From assembly GCA_024222455.1 (NCBI GenBank), contig JAAEPD010000470.1:1-50445 (forward strand): 50,445 nt of DNA. The letters run 5' to 3'. Within the stretch, counting starts at the first letter, position 1; every line of letters begins with the position of its first letter. The translations under genes and the position numbers were made by a program. This DNA is from Aureispira sp. Its GTDB lineage: Bacteria; Bacteroidota; Bacteroidia; Chitinophagales; Saprospiraceae. A model generated the notes under the pieces. That model was not told the origin of the DNA. It worked only from the letters and a program-made list of their open reading frames with translations, and searched no databases. Of this stretch, positions 26,500 through 36,360 are shown in pieces.

Positions 26500-28047
26500 A
26501 TGAATCGTATTTTGTACATCAGTCTATTGTGGCTAGGGATGTCTGTGCTGACCTATGCCCAGTTACCAACTTTAGAATATAAGATCAATCTTACTAAGGT
26601 GGAGGATCGAGAACTCCAAATAGAACTCCAAGTTCCTAGACTGAAAGAAAAGGAGCTTGTGTTTTGTTTGCCTAAAAAACTCCCAAACATTATAGAGTAT
26701 TGTGATTTTGGACGCTTCATAAAGGATTTTAAAGCTTATGATAATAAGGGGGAAGAGCTCCTTGTAGTAGAACGAGATGATAATTCGTGGAGGATTGTCA
26801 ATAGCAAAAAATTGGTAAAAATTACTTATAGGGTAGAGGCCACTTGGGAGAGTGGTAAGGAGTGGGATATTCCTAAAACAGTGGGCTCTGAATTTCAAAA
26901 GGATGAGCTGTTTTTATTAAATCATAATGCCATATTGGGATATTTTGAATCGCATGAAAAGCTAGGTGTCGACCTAAAGATTATTCGTCCTGCTAATCTA
27001 TATGCAGCCACAAGTCTGAGATCTGTCCCTAAATCCAAGGCATCTAATATAGATATATTTAAAGCCGTATCTTATCAAGAACTGATTAAACACCCTATAC
27101 TATATGCAAAGCTAGACACTACTACAATGAAGTTGGCTTATGCTGATATTTTGCTGCAAGTATACAATCCGAGTGGGGAAGTTGAGGCGAAGGATTTGTT
27201 AAAGAAGTTGAAGCCTTTATTGCTTGCTCAAGCGGCTTATATGAGAAATGTCTATCCTGTAGATCATTATACCTTGTTGGTGTATATCAGTGATGATGTT
27301 GATGTGCCTCAGTTGACAGCACATTCACATTCTTCGGTCTTTTATATACAAGAGGGCTATTCAGAAGAGGTTGCTCAGCAAATGAAAGAAATGATGGATT
27401 CGGAGATGTTTCATACTATTGTGCCTTATTTGATACATTCTGAAGAGGTGCATGATTTTAATTTTAGTAAACCTGTACCTTCTAAGCATTCTTGGTTGTA
27501 TGAGGGCTGGCCTGCTTATGTGGCAGAGCATACCAAGGTACAGCAAGGATTGATTTCTTTAGAGCAGTTTTTGGCTGTATTGGACAACAAAATAGAAGGT
27601 GCTAAGGCAATGGACCCCAACCTTTCCTTGACACAGTTGAGCAAACATGCTTATGAACGTGAATATAAGGAGCAATATATAAATTTTGATTTAAGAGGGG
27701 CTTTAGTCTGCCTTTGTTTAGATTTGAAGTTGCGAATTTTGAGTAAGGGAGAGTATGGCTTTATTAATTTGATGTATGATTTATCTGGTTACTATGGAAG
27801 TGATATGCCTTTTGTTGATACTGACCTTTTTGATAAGATAGTGGAAATAACAGGGCATAAAGAGTTGAAAACCTTTTTTGAGGATTGTGTAGAAAGTATA
27901 GAAGAGTTACCTCTTTTAGAGCTTTTGAAACAGGTTGGAATAGAGCAAAAAGAGAATTTTCAGCTGATTTTGAATAAAAATGCTAATAAGGAGCAATTAA
28001 AATTGCTAAAGAGTTGGTTGGGGGAGAAGGTTTTGATAACTAAATAG
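26500..28047 (+). CDS. Degenerate M61-like paralogue (predicted pseudopeptidase)
   Basis: The 515-aa secreted protein has a signal peptide ending near YAQ and aligns along its length with the upstream M61 peptidase. The zinc motif is broken: the equivalent of HEFFH reads SEMFH (301-305), so the first His ligand is Ser. The PDZ domain is missing, yet the C-terminal tail (NKNANKEQLKLLKSWLGEKV) is retained, so the PDZ was lost cleanly. The reading frame is intact, suggesting a retained non-catalytic role rather than simple decay. Confidence 0.85.
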   Translation: MNRILYISLLWLGMSVLTYAQLPTLEYKINLTKVEDRELQIELQVPRLKEKELVFCLPKKLPNIIEYCDFGRFIKDFKAYDNKGEELLVVERDDNSWRIVNSKKLVKITYRVEATWESGKEWDIPKTVGSEFQKDELFLLNHNAILGYFESHEKLGVDLKIIRPANLYAATSLRSVPKSKASNIDIFKAVSYQELIKHPILYAKLDTTTMKLAYADILLQVYNPSGEVEAKDLLKKLKPLLLAQAAYMRNVYPVDHYTLLVYISDDVDVPQLTAHSHSSVFYIQEGYSEEVAQQMKEMMDSEMFHTIVPYLIHSEEVHDFNFSKPVPSKHSWLYEGWPAYVAEHTKVQQGLISLEQFLAVLDNKIEGAKAMDPNLSLTQLSKHAYEREYKEQYINFDLRGALVCLCLDLKLRILSKGEYGFINLMYDLSGYYGSDMPFVDTDLFDKIVEITGHKELKTFFEDCVESIEELPLLELLKQVGIEQKENFQLILNKNANKEQLKLLKSWLGEKVLITK

Positions 28048-28058
28048 AATGTTGTTAT

Positions 28059-28097
28059 ATGGTGATTCGATTTTTATCCAAACAATCGAATCACCAT
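28059..28097. terminator. Hairpin between convergent genes
   Basis: This is a perfect 13-bp inverted repeat (ATGGTGATTCGAT/ATCGAATCACCAT) between the stops of the M61-like paralogue and the GH113-like gene. No clear T-tract follows on either strand, so termination is likely but not certain. Confidence 0.5.
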
Positions 28098-28113
28098 CTC
28101 AACAGAAGGGAAG

Positions 28114-29151
28114 CTAAAAATATTTCTTAATCACAATTTCAGCATCCTTGCCTTGAGGAGTATAGTCCTTTGCCCAGCTCCCTTCTCCATAATTACTGCC
28201 CGTACTAGGGTACCATTTCCACTGAAAACCACCATGCCACCAATCTACCTCTGAAAAGGTTTCGAATAAGGCTTGCAGGGCATTTGCTTGTGCTTTTTCA
28301 TTGATCGCTCTAGTCCCTTTTTGAGCTTCTACTTCCCAATGATTATAAGCACAGTCATCTACACTCATATAACCAAATTCTGTGAATAAAATGGGCTTAT
28401 CATAACGATTATGGAAATCTTCTAACTCTTTCAATATCGGTTGCCAAGCTTTTAGCAATTTAGAGACACTAGGCGTTTTGTTTTGCACTAATGGGAAATA
28501 AGCATCCACTCCAATATAGTCTAAATCATCCCAAAAGGTGATCTTTTGCCAACTGTCCCAATTGGCGGCATAGGTGAGTTTCCCTTTGTATATAGTTTTT
28601 ATTTTTTTGATGAGTGTACGCCAATATTCAGGATGTTTGTGTGCTATTTGTTTGATCTCAGTAGCAATACAGAACATTTCTACTTGGAGGCTGTCTGCCA
28701 TTCTAGCAAACTCTAGTATGAACTCTTCATAGTTTTGTTGCCAAGTTAGGAGTGTTTGTTCATCCTCTATATCAAAATCTCCAATCCATTGATCATAAGT
28801 CCAGAGTTGAGGTTTCAAGAGTACTTTTACACCATTCTGATGTGCATATTCTACACTTTTAATAACGCCTTCAGGACGCTCGCCCCACCATTGATGTTTC
28901 CCATTGTATTGTATGAATTCGCTATTTTTTCGGAAAAATCCATAAGGGTGTATGGATACCCAATTGACACCAATAGCACCCATTGGTTCTATAGGGTCTT
29001 CTACGAAAGGGGAGGGAGGAGCCACTAAAGCCATTCCCTTTATTTTGTGCTCTGGAATTGGAGTAGAGGATATGATGGGTTCTGTTTCTTTGCAACTTTC
29101 TAAACTTAGTAGGCAGCTAAAACTTAGGAGTAGTAAGATTTTGAAGTGCAT
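28114..29151 (-). CDS. Glycoside hydrolase family 113-like lipoprotein
   Basis: The 345-aa product is a predicted TIM-barrel glycosidase, possibly a beta-mannanase. The start chosen is the Met of MHFKILLLLSFSCLLSLESC, which gives a lipoprotein signal with lipobox LESC; the longer ORF adds 31 non-signal residues. The likely acid/base Glu is in FCIATEIKQ (near 160) and the nucleophile in LFTEFGYMS (near 255), with Trp-rich substrate segments near QWWGERPEG and WWHGGFQWKWYP. The family call rests on these motifs; the exact sugar is unknown. Confidence 0.75.
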   Translation of the reverse strand: MHFKILLLLSFSCLLSLESCKETEPIISSTPIPEHKIKGMALVAPPSPFVEDPIEPMGAIGVNWVSIHPYGFFRKNSEFIQYNGKHQWWGERPEGVIKSVEYAHQNGVKVLLKPQLWTYDQWIGDFDIEDEQTLLTWQQNYEEFILEFARMADSLQVEMFCIATEIKQIAHKHPEYWRTLIKKIKTIYKGKLTYAANWDSWQKITFWDDLDYIGVDAYFPLVQNKTPSVSKLLKAWQPILKELEDFHNRYDKPILFTEFGYMSVDDCAYNHWEVEAQKGTRAINEKAQANALQALFETFSEVDWWHGGFQWKWYPSTGSNYGEGSWAKDYTPQGKDAEIVIKKYF

Positions 29152-29263
29152 AATTGTTTGGATTAATAGCTGTTGAGGTAATGATACTTCAATATACAAC
29201 AAAACTCTATCCCAACTTGTTGAAATAGAGTTTTGTAAATACAAAAAATATTACCAATATATC

Positions 29264-30730
29264 TTACTTTTTACCTTCTTCAGCTTCTTTCTCTAGGCGT
29301 TCAAACTCATGTTTGAGGATATTATCTAACTGATCAGGTGTAATTCGTTTCCACATGATTCGTTTTTCTTCGTCTAGTAAGTACATGAATGGGTTGTACT
29401 GAATATCATAATTTTTCTTGGCCCAAGCATGTGTATAGGCATCTCCAGTAGTGTTGATCCAAGGCATTTTGAGTTCATCTATTTTTTCCTTACATTTTTC
29501 AATCTCTTTGAGATTTTTGCTGCAAATACCATAGATCTCAAAGCCTTTGTCTTTGTACTTTTCATAGACAGGAATCAAGGCTTTACTGTTTTTAGAGCAG
29601 TTATTACATTTAGGGTCCCAAAAGTAAACAGCTGTAAACTTAGCTTTGATTGCATGCATTTGCACTGGTTTTTGATCTAAGACATTTTGTAGTATAATGT
29701 CAGGACCAACTTCGTTGCAACATAGTGGTTTTAGGCGAGCTGCGTCGTCACAAATTTTTACTAACTGTGCAGAATCTACCCATTCACTCAAACCATTGCA
29801 ATAATAGTTTTCTGCTAGATGCACATAAACTTTATCCATACAGATAACCTTACTGTTTGCATATTTATTGAGTAGGCGAATTGCTGCATACTTAAAATAT
29901 TCTTTGCCTTTTTCTCCAGCTTTTAGCGTTTTTTGGAGTACAAAATCGCAAGATTGAATCAATGAATCTGGAACTTGGTATGAAAGCTTATCAATAAAAA
30001 AATCAAGTTTTTCTTTGAATATAGTTGACCTTACCAAACGGTCATCTTCCCAATTCATATTATCCCAAAAATGCGCGCGATAGTAAGCATTTACTTTTTC
30101 CGGTGTCTCCTGTATTTCTTTAGGCACCTCTACTTGTTCATTAGCTTTGACAATACGAGTAGTCAAGAAATTAGGATGTTTATCAACTAAGTTTTTGTGG
30201 TACTTCTTCACCTCACCATCTAGGCCTTTGAGTTTTTCTAACCACTTTTCTTCTTCCTCTTTGTTCTCTTTAGCTTTGGCCTCATCCATTTTGGTGCGAT
30301 AATTTGTTGCTTTATCTCTGAGACCCAATAAGAATTTTTTATAGTCTAAAAAGGCTTCGTTGTCAGGCGAATTTTCAATTTTTAGATTATCATTAAGATC
30401 AGCATTGACATTTTTCTCTATTTTAGTATAGATCGAAATATCTTTTTGATCCTCATCATCAGAAATCAAAAACTGGAAATATACATTCTGAGGCTTCACT
30501 AGTATTACATACATACCACCAGGTAGAGATTCCTCTCCTTCAAATATAAATTCTCCTTTCTTGTTAGGTTTCGTCAGCTTTTGGTCTATATAAGTCTTAT
30601 CACCAAAGGTATGTCCCAAAACACAGGTGTCATTTGGGTAATTGTCTATTTTGACTTTGATTTTGTATTGAGCATTGCTCACAACACTAACTAAGAAAAC
30701 ACTTAAAACTATTAATATAATACTTCTCAT
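29264..30730 (-). CDS. Thioredoxin-like protein (DUF4369/DUF5106 type), copy 2
   Basis: This 488-aa exported protein has a signal peptide ending at SNAQ. An N-terminal beta domain (about 20-130) has the DUF4369 pattern (IDNYPNDTCVLG ... GEFIFEGEESLPGGMYVI). A charged helical middle (DUF5106-like) follows. A C-terminal thioredoxin fold carries CNNC in FWDPKCNNCSKNSKALIP. It probably acts in periplasmic thiol chemistry. The paralogue starts 7 bases upstream, so the two form an operon. The C-terminal tail is charged. Confidence 0.82.
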   Translation of the reverse strand: MRSIILIVLSVFLVSVVSNAQYKIKVKIDNYPNDTCVLGHTFGDKTYIDQKLTKPNKKGEFIFEGEESLPGGMYVILVKPQNVYFQFLISDDEDQKDISIYTKIEKNVNADLNDNLKIENSPDNEAFLDYKKFLLGLRDKATNYRTKMDEAKAKENKEEEEKWLEKLKGLDGEVKKYHKNLVDKHPNFLTTRIVKANEQVEVPKEIQETPEKVNAYYRAHFWDNMNWEDDRLVRSTIFKEKLDFFIDKLSYQVPDSLIQSCDFVLQKTLKAGEKGKEYFKYAAIRLLNKYANSKVICMDKVYVHLAENYYCNGLSEWVDSAQLVKICDDAARLKPLCCNEVGPDIILQNVLDQKPVQMHAIKAKFTAVYFWDPKCNNCSKNSKALIPVYEKYKDKGFEIYGICSKNLKEIEKCKEKIDELKMPWINTTGDAYTHAWAKKNYDIQYNPFMYLLDEEKRIMWKRITPDQLDNILKHEFERLEKEAEEGKK

Positions 30731-30737
30731 ACTTTAT

Positions 30738-32210
30738 CTATTTATCTTTATCAACAGCATTCTTTTCTTTTTCTAATAGCTCAAATTCGCGTTTTAAAAT
30801 ACCATCTAATTGACCTGGATCAATACGCTTCCACAAGATTTTTTTGTCTTTGTCTAACAAGATCATATATGGATTCATTTTAATGTCAAAATACTTTTTA
30901 GCATAAGCTAATGGATAAGCATCATCAGTTAAGTTCATCCAATCCATTTTCTTTTCTTTAATCTTGTCTTTACATTTTCCTATGTCCTTCCAAGTGTCGC
31001 TACATACACCATAAATTTGGAAGCCCTTATCTTTATATTTGTTGTATACAGGAACAAGCTTAGCTGTAGTTTTGGTGCAATTGCCACAGCCTGGGTCCCA
31101 GAAGTATACAGCTAAAAAAGGTGCTTTGATATTGTATAGGCTAGTAGGTTGACCGGTTTCTATATCACGCAAAGTAATATTGGGAGCCGGTTTGTTGCAA
31201 AGTAGTGGTTTTAGTGTCTGGACATTATCACAGATTTTAACTAATTGAGCAGAGTCTACCCAACTTGCATCTCCATTGCAGTAGTATTTCTCCCCAATAC
31301 TTACATAAACAGCATCCATACAAATAACCTTGCTTTTTGCATATTTGTTGAGTAAATGTGCTGCTACATATTTGAAAACTTCTTTGTTTCCACCCTTTTT
31401 GGCGCTTTGCAAGATGTAGTCTGTATTGCGTACTACAGAGTCAGGAACCTGTACGGTCAGTTTTTCTGTATAAAACTTTATTTTTTCGAGTAAGATAGGT
31501 GTGTTAATCAATCGCTCATCACTCCAGTCAAAATTATCCCAATAATGAGCACGGTAGTAGTAAAAAGCTTTGGTTCTATCTTTCTCTATTTCTTTAGGTA
31601 CTACAGGTTGTTTAGAAGCTCCAATTAGTTTAGCACACAAAAAATCTGGATGCTTTTTAATTATATCATTCTGATAAGTTAAAACTCCATCATTAATTGT
31701 TTTTAATTTGGCTTCTAGTTCTTTTACTTTAGCATCTTCTTTAGCTTCTTTAGCTACGTTTATTTCATCTTGCACCTTTGCATTGTCATCACGAATGCCA
31801 GTTAGAAAATTGAGGTAAGCTAAAAATGTTTTGTTATCTTCAGAACCAGTAATTTTGAGGTGTTTGTTCATACCTTCTACATCATCCTTTTTGGTAGAAA
31901 TTACCATAGAAAGTTGATCCTTTTCATTACCAATCAAAAACTCAAAATACTTATTGTCAGGGTAGGTTACAATCATGTATATTCCACCAGTAAGAGGTTT
32001 ATCTCCTTTAAAAACAAATTCCCCTTTTTTATTTCGGCCAACTAGAGTGTCCTTCACATAAGTTTTGTCACCCATTCGATAACCTAACATACAAGTGTCA
32101 TTTTTATAATCGTCTATCTTGACACGGATGTTGTAGCCTTTCTGAGCATTGAGTTGCCAACCTATGGCAGAAAAGAAAAGTACTAAACTGAGTTTGGTAA
32201 TAAGATTCAT
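30738..32210 (-). CDS. Thioredoxin-like protein (DUF4369/DUF5106 type), copy 1
   Basis: The 490-aa exported paralogue of the next gene has the same three-part layout. The signal ends near LNAQK, the N-terminal DUF4369-like domain has IDDYKNDTCMLGYRMGDKTY, and the thioredoxin active site is FWDPGCGNCTK (CGNC). Conserved shared blocks include KVICMDAVYV, YYCNGDASWVDSAQLVKICD and KPLLCNKPAPNI, with extra conserved cysteines outside the CxxC. The duplication is tandem and diverged throughout rather than recent. Confidence 0.82.
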   Translation of the reverse strand: MNLITKLSLVLFFSAIGWQLNAQKGYNIRVKIDDYKNDTCMLGYRMGDKTYVKDTLVGRNKKGEFVFKGDKPLTGGIYMIVTYPDNKYFEFLIGNEKDQLSMVISTKKDDVEGMNKHLKITGSEDNKTFLAYLNFLTGIRDDNAKVQDEINVAKEAKEDAKVKELEAKLKTINDGVLTYQNDIIKKHPDFLCAKLIGASKQPVVPKEIEKDRTKAFYYYRAHYWDNFDWSDERLINTPILLEKIKFYTEKLTVQVPDSVVRNTDYILQSAKKGGNKEVFKYVAAHLLNKYAKSKVICMDAVYVSIGEKYYCNGDASWVDSAQLVKICDNVQTLKPLLCNKPAPNITLRDIETGQPTSLYNIKAPFLAVYFWDPGCGNCTKTTAKLVPVYNKYKDKGFQIYGVCSDTWKDIGKCKDKIKEKKMDWMNLTDDAYPLAYAKKYFDIKMNPYMILLDKDKKILWKRIDPGQLDGILKREFELLEKEKNAVDKDK

Positions 32211-32292
32211 AGTATATGTAAAGTTTTTGATTTTAATAACTATTCTAAAACAAATGTAAATTTAATAAACTAAAGGTATAGTTAATGAAATG

Positions 32293-33162
32293 TTATTCTC
32301 CTTTTTTAGAATGATAAGGAATCGTATCAAATCGAGCAACTAGATAGATTTTGCCTGCTCGAGCACGCTGCAAAAAACGTTTGAATGCACGAACTTCTCG
32401 ATCTGTATTAATGTCTTGTGTGGCATCATCTAATTTGAAGCTTTCTAATAGATGAGTGGCTTCCTGTCTAGATATAAGACCATAAGAATAAGGTATTAGT
32501 GGTTTTTTCGCGATTCCAGAAGTGTCTTCTTCTATTTTGTCTATACCCAAATATCGTTTCATCTCTTTTTCTTCATGCTCTATCATGGCATCAAATTGCT
32601 CAAATGTAGTATAAAGATCTGAGTATTTAAAGAGGTTGGGGCCTTCCTCCGGATTATCTCTCTTGATACGATGAACCATGTCTTTGGAGAAAAAACGTTC
32701 CATTGACATAAACCAAAAATCTGGATAAAAGGACTCTGTCAAATAGGCTAAGTAGTGCATTAGAAACATACGATGGTCAAAGTACAATGCATTATTATTA
32801 CGTATTCTTTTTTCGTAATTATTAAGGGCATTGAGGGTGCTCTCTTTGGCTACTTGGAGTTGTTTGTCAAAATCAATATAATTGGCTGAGTACCAAAACT
32901 CAAAAGTTCGATCATAGTTTTTTATATCAAAATGCTTTAGGTTTTTTCGCATTTCTTGTATGACCGAATAGGTAAGTATGTAGTTTTCGTCAGCAATGGC
33001 TTTTTGAATCCTTAGAAACTGGTCAAATTTTTCTTTATTGATAGTGAAAAAACACATGTCTCTAAAAGTAAGGAGATCATCTTTTATTTTGTTTTGAGCC
33101 ATTCCCTTGTTTCCCATACCGAGAAAGCCAATAATGATTAAAGTAAAAAAAAGGGAGCGCAT
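32293..33162 (-). CDS. Secreted protein of unknown function
   Basis: The 289-aa product has a signal peptide (MRSLFFTLIIIGFLGMGNKGMAQ) and a helical, acidic/basic, aromatic-rich body (FWYSANYIDFDKQL, YYPDFWFM-like stretches). No domain is recognised. It lies 82 bases upstream of the thioredoxin pair on the same strand and may share their transcription. Confidence 0.65.
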   Translation of the reverse strand: MRSLFFTLIIIGFLGMGNKGMAQNKIKDDLLTFRDMCFFTINKEKFDQFLRIQKAIADENYILTYSVIQEMRKNLKHFDIKNYDRTFEFWYSANYIDFDKQLQVAKESTLNALNNYEKRIRNNNALYFDHRMFLMHYLAYLTESFYPDFWFMSMERFFSKDMVHRIKRDNPEEGPNLFKYSDLYTTFEQFDAMIEHEEKEMKRYLGIDKIEEDTSGIAKKPLIPYSYGLISRQEATHLLESFKLDDATQDINTDREVRAFKRFLQRARAGKIYLVARFDTIPYHSKKGE

Positions 33163-33237
33163 AATTCATTAAAAGTTTAGCAATAACAATGCTTTGTATT
33201 AAAAATTAAAGATTCAATATTCAGAACTATTCTAATA

Positions 33238-33795
33238 TTATACCAAAATAGTCTCTAATTGTTGACTGAAGGCATATAAACTATCAAAAGTAAAATCTAT
33301 TTTAGGTTGAATATCAATTAACTCTTGACTAGGGATATCTTGTCGAGTTGTTATAAAAACGGTTTTCATGCCCAATCTGTGACCAAATTCTATATCAGAA
33401 GGAGAATCACCAACCATTATAGATTTAGTGAAATCGATATTGGGGAAGTCTTTTTTTGCTTGTTCTGCCATCCCTGAATTTGGTTTACGGCAGTGTGGAT
33501 TCTCTCGCTCGTGTAGTGGACAATAGTACGCTTTTTCTATTTTTCCTCCTGCTTTAGCTATTGTTTGCAGCATTTGTTCGTGGACTTTTTCTAAGTCAGC
33601 AGCTGTCATTAAACCTTTAGCAATCCCTTGTTGATTGGTCGCAACAAGCACTTGTTCAAATCTAGCTTTGAATATAGGCATGGCTTCCAAAGCACCTTTC
33701 ATAAATTCAAATTCTCCCCAATTTCGAACATAACTGCCTACTATTCGGGTATTGATAACGCCATCTCTATCTAAAAAAAGTGTCCAATTTGTCAT
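33238..33795 (-). CDS. HAD-family phosphatase, GmhB/HisB-N type
   Basis: The 185-aa cytoplasmic HAD hydrolase has motif I FLDRDGVIN, motif II VATNQQG, a late Lys in CRKPNSGM and motif IV MVGDSPSDIEFG. It resembles D-glycero-D-manno-heptose-1,7-bisphosphate 7-phosphatase. The zinc loop reads CPLHERENPHC, one Cys short of the usual Cys/His-Cys-Cys set (a His stands in its place) and shorter. GmhB is therefore the best guess, but a related sugar-phosphate phosphatase is possible. Confidence 0.8.
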   Translation of the reverse strand: MTNWTLFLDRDGVINTRIVGSYVRNWGEFEFMKGALEAMPIFKARFEQVLVATNQQGIAKGLMTAADLEKVHEQMLQTIAKAGGKIEKAYYCPLHERENPHCRKPNSGMAEQAKKDFPNIDFTKSIMVGDSPSDIEFGHRLGMKTVFITTRQDIPSQELIDIQPKIDFTFDSLYAFSQQLETILV

Positions 33796-33985
33796 TTGTT
33801 TATTTTTGTGTGCAAATATACAAACCGTACTTAAATATTACGAGTATATATAGATAATATACATTATGATGTAAGTGTGTGATTAACTATCTGGTTTATT
33901 ACTGTAGTGGATGAACTGTTATTATACCAAGCATTAACCAATAGTCTTTCCAAAAAATCCTTATTTTGTTCTAAAATCAGGGATT

Positions 33986-35500
33986 ATGAAAATTTTGAAT
34001 ACACTAATTCATAAAATAATGGGGTCTTATGTAAAGCATATTTTGCATTACATGGAGATGCCTATGCCTGTGCAAGAACGGCTATTGACCCATTTGCTAA
34101 AAAGGGCAAAAGGGACAACTTGGGGCAAACAGTACGATTATCATTCTATTCAAAACATAGAAACTTTTCAAGAACGAGTGCCAGTCAGCACTTATGAGGA
34201 TCTTAAACCCTATGTACAACAAATGATGCAAGGAGAAGCTAATGTGCTTTGGCCAGGCAAGTTTAGTTGGTTTTCTAAATCATCAGGTACTACCAACGAC
34301 AAGAGCAAATATATTCCTGTTTCTAAAGAAAACCTTGCACAATGTCATATCAAGGGGCCTAGAGATGTAATGGCTATATGGTATTATAGTAATCCCAATA
34401 CACAGCTTTTTGCGAATGGGAAAGGCTTAGTAATGGGAGGTACTCATCAATTGATTGATGCTGAGAAAAATATTCGAGCAGGAGATATCTCTGGTATTAT
34501 GCTCCAAACAATGCCTTTTTATGCCAAATACTTTCATACACCAGATGTTGCTACTGCTTTGATGCCTGACTGGGAAGCTAAAATAGAAAAAATGGTACAT
34601 CAAGTCATCAAAGAAAACGTGACTAATATTAATGGTGTGCCTACTTGGACAATGGTCTTGCTTAAACGAATATTAGAAGTAACTGGAAAGGATAATATAT
34701 TAGAGGTTTTTCCTGATTTTGAGTACTATGGACATGGAGGAGTTAGTTTTGAGCCTTATCGAGAACAGTTTAAGCGATTTTTTCCTGCAGAACACATACA
34801 GTATCGAAATATGTATAATGCCTCAGAAGGTTTTTTTGCAACACAATTTGCCAAAGAGGATGATGGAATGTTATTGTTGCTAGATAATGGGATTTTTTAT
34901 GAGTTTGTGCCTGTTGAAGAATTAAAACAAGAACAGCCTAAGGCCTTGACAGTAGAGGAGGTTGTTCTGGATACAAACTATGCTATGATTATTAGTACCA
35001 ATGCAGGGCTTTGGCGCTACAATACAGGCGATACAGTCCAATTCACCTCCTTATACCCGCATAAAATACAGATAACAGGAAGAACCAAGCATTTTATTAA
35101 TGTATTTGGAGAGGAAGTGATGGTGGCTAACACTGATAAAGCATTAGCTCAAACTTGTATGGAAACGGATGCAAAGGTTTGCGAATATACAGTCGCCCCA
35201 AGGTATTTGTCTTTAGAACAAAAAGGGCGACATGAATGGGCTATTGAGTTTGAAAAAGCACCTCTTAATTTAAATACTTTTGCTCAACTGCTTGATCAAA
35301 ATCTTCAAAAACTAAACTCTGATTATGAAGCTAAACGCTACAAAGATATTGCTTTAGAAAACTTGGTAGTGCATCAAGTTTCTAGAGGTACATTTCACAA
35401 ATGGCTTCGACAAAAAGGTAAGTATGGAGGGCAATCTAAAGTGCCTAGATTGTTCAATAAACGAACATATTTAGATGAAATTTTGAAGGTGTTGCCTTAA
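33986..35500 (+). CDS. GH3 auxin-responsive promoter family protein
   Basis: This is a 504-aa adenylating enzyme of the ANL-like GH3 family, which links acyl groups to amino acids or amines in plants; the bacterial substrates are mostly unknown. The motifs visible are the P-loop-like SKSSGTTNDKSKYIPVS, INGVPTW, YNASEGFFATQ, and YNTGDTVQFTS with GRTKHFINVFGEEV. The length is normal. It stands alone, divergent from the HAD phosphatase. Confidence 0.92.
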   Translation: MKILNTLIHKIMGSYVKHILHYMEMPMPVQERLLTHLLKRAKGTTWGKQYDYHSIQNIETFQERVPVSTYEDLKPYVQQMMQGEANVLWPGKFSWFSKSSGTTNDKSKYIPVSKENLAQCHIKGPRDVMAIWYYSNPNTQLFANGKGLVMGGTHQLIDAEKNIRAGDISGIMLQTMPFYAKYFHTPDVATALMPDWEAKIEKMVHQVIKENVTNINGVPTWTMVLLKRILEVTGKDNILEVFPDFEYYGHGGVSFEPYREQFKRFFPAEHIQYRNMYNASEGFFATQFAKEDDGMLLLLDNGIFYEFVPVEELKQEQPKALTVEEVVLDTNYAMIISTNAGLWRYNTGDTVQFTSLYPHKIQITGRTKHFINVFGEEVMVANTDKALAQTCMETDAKVCEYTVAPRYLSLEQKGRHEWAIEFEKAPLNLNTFAQLLDQNLQKLNSDYEAKRYKDIALENLVVHQVSRGTFHKWLRQKGKYGGQSKVPRLFNKRTYLDEILKVLP

Positions 35501-35558
35501 TTCCAACTTCTGTGAGAATTTTATTAGGGAAATTTAGTGTATAGATTAAAACTTTGTG

Positions 35559-35566
35559 TATCTTCG
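35559..35566 (+). promoter_or_regulatory. Possible -7 box for the TPR gene
   Basis: TATCTTCG, close to the Bacteroidetes -7 consensus TAnnTTTG, lies 52 bases before the start codon and is followed by CAGC, a common start region in this phylum. No good -33 TTG is visible at the right distance, so this is weak. Confidence 0.35.
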
Positions 35567-35618
35567 CAGCCGCTAAAAAAATGTTTAGAGAATTTTTTGA
35601 ATTGAATAAAATCGTAGT

Positions 35619-36332
35619 ATGGCAAAGATAGAAGAACACAAAATAATCAATGACCAAGGTGACTTGGATATGGATGAATTGAAGCACTCCGCACAAGATC
35701 TTTTTGAAAAAAATAAGAATGTAATATACGGTATTGTCATGGCTGTTGTGCTAATAGCTGGTGGTCTGTACTGGTATTTTGTGATGCATAAAGGACCTCA
35801 AGAAGTGGCGGCCAAAGAAGAGTTGTATAAGGCTCAACAGTCGTTCGATCAAGATTCTTTTAGAGTGGCGCTTAATGGACGTAATGTTCCAGGACAACAA
35901 GGAAACTTTGTAGGGTTGTTATCAATCATTGAAGATTATGGTGGAACTGCTTCTGGCAATTTAGCTTATTATTATGCTGGTGTATCTTATTTGCATATCG
36001 GAGAGTTTGATCAAGCGATTAAGTTTTTAGGAAATTATAGTGCTGAAGATGATGCTTCTGGTGCAATGGCTTTAGGAATGATTGGTGATGCTAAATCAGA
36101 GAAGGGTGATATGGATGGTGCATTAGCTAGTTATAAGGAAGCCGCTAACTATGCTCCTAAAAACGAAGCAGTGTCTCCTTATTTCTTGCGTAAAGCAGGT
36201 TTATTGAGCGAAAAACAAGGTAAGCCAGCAGATGCTAAAACTTACTATGAGCAAATACAAAACGATTATCCTGAAATAGCTACTCAAATGGCTATAGAGA
36301 AAGATATTATAAGAGTGAGTGATTCTTACTAA
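35619..36332 (+). CDS. Membrane-anchored tetratricopeptide repeat protein
   Basis: The 237-aa protein has a short cytoplasmic N-terminus and one membrane helix (about 36-58). A periplasmic C-terminal part follows, with TPR-like helices (ASGNLAYYYAGVSYLHIGEFDQAIKFL, AMALGMIGDAKSEKGDMDGALASYKEA, AVSPYFLRKAGLLSEKQGKPADAKTYYEQI). The layout matches YfgM-type proteins linked to Sec translocon chaperoning, but function here is inferred. A terminator follows. Confidence 0.8.
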   Translation: MAKIEEHKIINDQGDLDMDELKHSAQDLFEKNKNVIYGIVMAVVLIAGGLYWYFVMHKGPQEVAAKEELYKAQQSFDQDSFRVALNGRNVPGQQGNFVGLLSIIEDYGGTASGNLAYYYAGVSYLHIGEFDQAIKFLGNYSAEDDASGAMALGMIGDAKSEKGDMDGALASYKEAANYAPKNEAVSPYFLRKAGLLSEKQGKPADAKTYYEQIQNDYPEIATQMAIEKDIIRVSDSY

Positions 36333-36360
36333 AAAATACAAGGCTTTAGATAAAGCAGCA

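Noticed and set aside
29199-29236. Terminator for the thioredoxin operon
   Set aside because: The 12-bp inverted repeat ACAAAACTCTAT/ATAGAGTTTTGT is real, but no T-run follows on the minus strand and it lies beyond the start side of the next gene; left uncalled.
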